DNA from: Corallium rubrum
Taxonomy: Eukaryota > Cnidaria > Anthozoa > Scleralcyonacea > Coralliidae
Length of the DNA stretch: 64,000 bases
Assembly (NCBI GenBank): GCA_964035015.1
Contig: OZ036004.1
Span: 9,015,968 to 9,079,967, forward strand
Reading direction: 5' to 3'
Shown: piece after piece, positions 62,934-64,000 of the stretch
How the letters are laid out: every line of letters starts with the position of its first letter
Numbering within the stretch: position 1 is the stretch's first letter
Notes under the pieces: generated by a model
What the model was told of the DNA's origin: nothing
Databases searched by the model: none
The model's input: only the letters and a program-made list of their open reading frames with translations
Program-made: the position numbers and the translations under genes

Positions 62934-63415
62934 GTAAGTGGTATATTTCTTTTGGGCGCATAACTACTACTGTATTGCATGTATACAGTCTAGTTTAGCC
63001 TTTATTTCAATAGGATTTTACGACAGACTATCAGTAAAAATTCTTAACTGTTATTGTGACAGAATTTAAAACCATGTTACGAATTGTTATCTTGTAGGAT
63101 AAGTTTAATAATTGTAGTTGATCTCTGATATATGCATGCTATATTAAAGTAATTGCCAAAGTTAGAAAAATGACTCCCTGGTATGTAGTTGGTCTATTTT
63201 TTAACAAATATATTTTTATTATTTGTAGAGTTATTTTGTGTAAATCCAATTTTGCTTAATATTGAGTGATGGCAGGATCCATACCTAGACAAAGCATTGC
63301 TAGGGAACCTGGAGATCACAAAGTGACCTTTACAGTCACAATTGCAATGTCAGTCCCAGCAGGTATTACATTGGAAGCACTATGTTTATACAGTGTGTAT
63401 ATATATATATATATA

Positions 63416-63612
63416 ACAAATAAAACGTAAAGCTCCGTGCATATGTACTCTTATAAAGTTAGTTTGACGTCATTTGAACATGAAAGAAGTTGAGTTTAGA
63501 GGCATATGAGGTGATAGCCAAGTGCCTTTACACTTCTTTCATGTTCAAATGATGTCAAATGAACCTCTATAAGAGTATATATGCACAGGAGCGGTATGTT
63601 TTATTTGTTTTA
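63416..63612. mobile_element. 197-bp foldback
   Basis: GTCATTTGAACATGAAAGAA and TTCTTTCATGTTCAAATGA pair, with outer arms AACAAATAAAACGTAAAGC and TATGTTTTATTTGTT. Flanked by a TATATATA run on the left. Confidence 0.7.
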
Positions 63613-63787
63613 TAAAATAAGAAGAAAAATCAAACAAAGTGAGGTAGTTAGTTTCAGAAATTGCAGCTTGATGTTAGTAATAATTGTCAGTAGTTTGCTG
63701 TACAAGCTGTGTTAGTAATACTCAGAAAAACTCTGAGCTCTAAGTGGGTTAGTGGGACTCTAGCATTCAGAAGGTTGTGGGCACAGA

Positions 63788-64000
63788 ATAAAGACTATAC
63801 AGAAGGGCCACTTAGCGGTACAACGTGTCCTCGTATTTTTATGCAAAAATATGCAGTTTACTGGCTAGGACAGCCAGTTCAGCGTGCTTATTGGCCAGAA
63901 CATGCAGTTTACTGGCTGAGCAACATGCGTAATGCGACATGCGCGGGGACAAAAACTTCAAAGGTTCCAACCCGAGTGGCCCTTCTGCTTAGTCTTTATT
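63788..64000. mobile_element. Foldback ending at the window edge
   Basis: AATAAAGACTATACAGAAGG on the left and CCTTCTGCTTAGTCTTTATT on the right are inverted, enclosing repeated CAGTTTACTGGC words. The right flank is not visible, so no target duplication can be read. Confidence 0.65.

Noticed and set aside
63240-63365. A coding exon starting MAGSIPRQSIAREPGD and ending at GCAG/GTATT
   Set aside because: Neither donor of the exon at 62842 joins to it in frame, no recognisable domain is present and the acceptor side is weak; kept out of the gene list.

Overview
The window reads as nuclear DNA of an invertebrate animal, most likely a cnidarian and perhaps an anthozoan. It is AT-rich, its genes are spliced with GT-AG introns, it holds a clear animal MCM10 gene, and most of the rest is short non-autonomous transposons, SINEs and microsatellites. 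The phylum is an inference from overall character; no marker gene here settles it.

Left third (about 5-32 kb): five paralogous minus-strand genes (G1 5079-5696, G2 13817-15877, G3 18919-19617, G4 27509-28231, G5 30970-31695) encode 185-241-residue, all-helical, signal-less proteins. Each has a TATA box 50-85 bases upstream of its ATG. G4 and G5 also carry a perfect NF-kappaB site (GGGACTTCCC) just upstream of the TATA box, and G4 an adjacent AP-1 site. The helix layout, a GLP(I/L) turn after helix A and an aromatic-x-(I/V/F)-P turn after helix C recall the CNTF/CLCF1 branch of the IL-6 cytokine family. My main proposal is that this is a tandem cluster of inducible four-helix cytokine-like genes. 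The homology is an inference; the paralogy and promoter layout are read directly.

Middle (38.1-56.0 kb): MCM10, the DNA-replication initiation factor, lies on the minus strand in 14 recognisable exons and has an E2F site upstream. The conserved internal domain (OB fold plus CCCH zinc finger) is complete, but the C-terminal domain is not found. Intron 6 holds an antisense two-exon gene (47089-50733) for a 787-residue basic repeat protein with an N-myristoylation-type start and a WVEI motif.

Right (56-64 kb): a minisatellite and CCAAT boxes suggest a divergent plus-strand transcript from about 57.3 kb. AT-rich DNA with no recognised protein follows, then the first coding exon of an unrecognised plus-strand gene at 62842.

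Between genes the DNA is packed with foldback elements, often nested. Several leave diagnostic target duplications (8 bp hAT-type, 9 bp Mutator-type, TA, TTAA), and in three cases an empty copy of the target site survives in the window. Two SINE families are present, one derived from 5S rRNA and one from a tRNA. No CRISPR array, functional rRNA or tRNA gene, or virus-derived element was recognised.
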